NCBI GenBank assembly: GCA_002345505.1
Contig: DDWJ01000005.1
Span: 1-47,879, forward strand
DNA: 47,879 bases
Direction: 5' to 3'
DNA from: Caryophanales bacterium UBA2289
Lineage (GTDB): Bacteria; Bacillota_I; Bacilli_A; Izemoplasmatales; Hujiaoplasmataceae
The position numbers and the translations under genes were made by a program. Positions 47,856-47,879 of this stretch are shown piece by piece (the stretch's first letter is position 1; every line of letters starts with the position of its first letter). Under the pieces are notes generated by a model, which was not told the origin of the DNA, did no database searches, and saw nothing but the letters and a program-made list of their open reading frames with translations.

Positions 47856-47879
47856 AAAGGGCCTGTAAAGAATTAGAAA
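47856..47879. repeat. Right copy of the terminal inverted repeat (24 nt)
   Basis: Exact reverse complement of 18-41. Read on the minus strand it is followed by more T residues (T8 in total at 47851-47858), so it looks like the 3' arm and U-tract of a transcription terminator whose 5' arm is missing beyond the window edge. Confidence 0.8.

Noticed and set aside
1..47879. A circular 48-kb plasmid or phage bounded by the terminal inverted repeat
   Set aside because: The ends are inverted rather than direct repeats, and the content (ileS, valS, engB, sepF, folate genes) is core chromosome with no replication, mobilisation or virion genes.
1..47879. UGA-as-tryptophan genetic code as in Mycoplasma/Spiroplasma
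   Set aside because: All genes read full length with the standard code, Trp is TGG throughout, and several genes end in TGA at well-placed overlaps.
1..47879. tRNA genes, CRISPR arrays, insertion sequences
   Set aside because: No cloverleaf with a TTCRA arm, no regularly spaced direct repeats outside the giant gene, and no transposase or integrase motifs were seen.

Overview
The window is AT-rich, densely packed bacterial DNA with the standard genetic code: TGA is used as a stop (for example in yhbY, deoC and radC) and Trp is read from TGG. Shine-Dalgarno sites of the AGGAGG or GGTGAT type, two T-boxes, a TPP riboswitch, a CIRCE site and consensus sigma-A promoters (TTGNNN-16/17-TATAAT) point to a low-GC Firmicutes/Mycoplasmatota lineage. 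My best guess is an Acholeplasma/Izemoplasma-like organism. This is an inference, because the window has no rRNA. No tRNA, CRISPR array, transposase, integrase or prophage gene was seen. It reads as chromosomal core sequence with a few lineage-specific genes. Nearly all genes are on the minus strand. Only three are on plus: the histidine-phosphatase gene at 4.8 kb, the protease lipoprotein at 12.0 kb and the lipase at 27.3 kb.

Layout from left to right. 0-7.2 kb: htpG (CIRCE-controlled) with a small unknown gene, thiT behind a TPP riboswitch, deoA with a repeat-type operator, a histidine phosphatase and a surface 5'-nucleotidase lipoprotein. 7.3-12.9 kb: a giant CvpA-type membrane protein with about 14 repeats of ~84 aa, and a trypsin-like lipoprotein. 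12.9-19.7 kb: a four-gene operon of a TetR regulator fused to what looks like a dead ABC-ATPase domain, an ABC-2-type permease, a GH36 alpha-galactosidase and a GH2 beta-galactosidase. 19.8-25.7 kb: YcxB-like protein, PAP2 phosphatase, plsC-folA-thyA, a short SSB, lemA and DUF3137. 25.7-28.2 kb: glpK and a divergent monoacylglycerol-lipase-like hydrolase. 28.2-34.8 kb: T-box-controlled nudix-valS-folC-radC preceded by a methyltransferase and engB. 34.8-39.4 kb: a ymfF/ymfH-type M16 pair and deoC-(membrane protein)-deoD. 39.4-47.8 kb: T-box-controlled ileS and an eight-gene cluster mgtE-mgtE-yhbY-surE-small membrane ORF-yggS-sepF-yggT.

Together the genes suggest a wall-poor or fermentative scavenger. 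An extracellular 5'-nucleotidase feeds nucleosides to DeoA/DeoD/DeoC, while ThyA, FolA and FolC handle folate and dTMP. GlpK plus a lipase use glycerolipids, and two intracellular galactosidases use galactosides. Regulation is largely by RNA (TPP, two T-boxes) and by repressors (HrcA, TetR, an unknown deo repressor).

The most unusual items are: the TetR/pseudo-ABC fusion in a galactosidase operon; the giant repeat protein; a valS T-box whose stem I 5' arm is the coding 3' end of the upstream gene; a bidirectional hairpin that encodes the same C-terminus (GILD) for two convergent genes; a thyA leader hairpin between the Shine-Dalgarno and start codon; and identical 24-nt inverted sequences at the two window ends.
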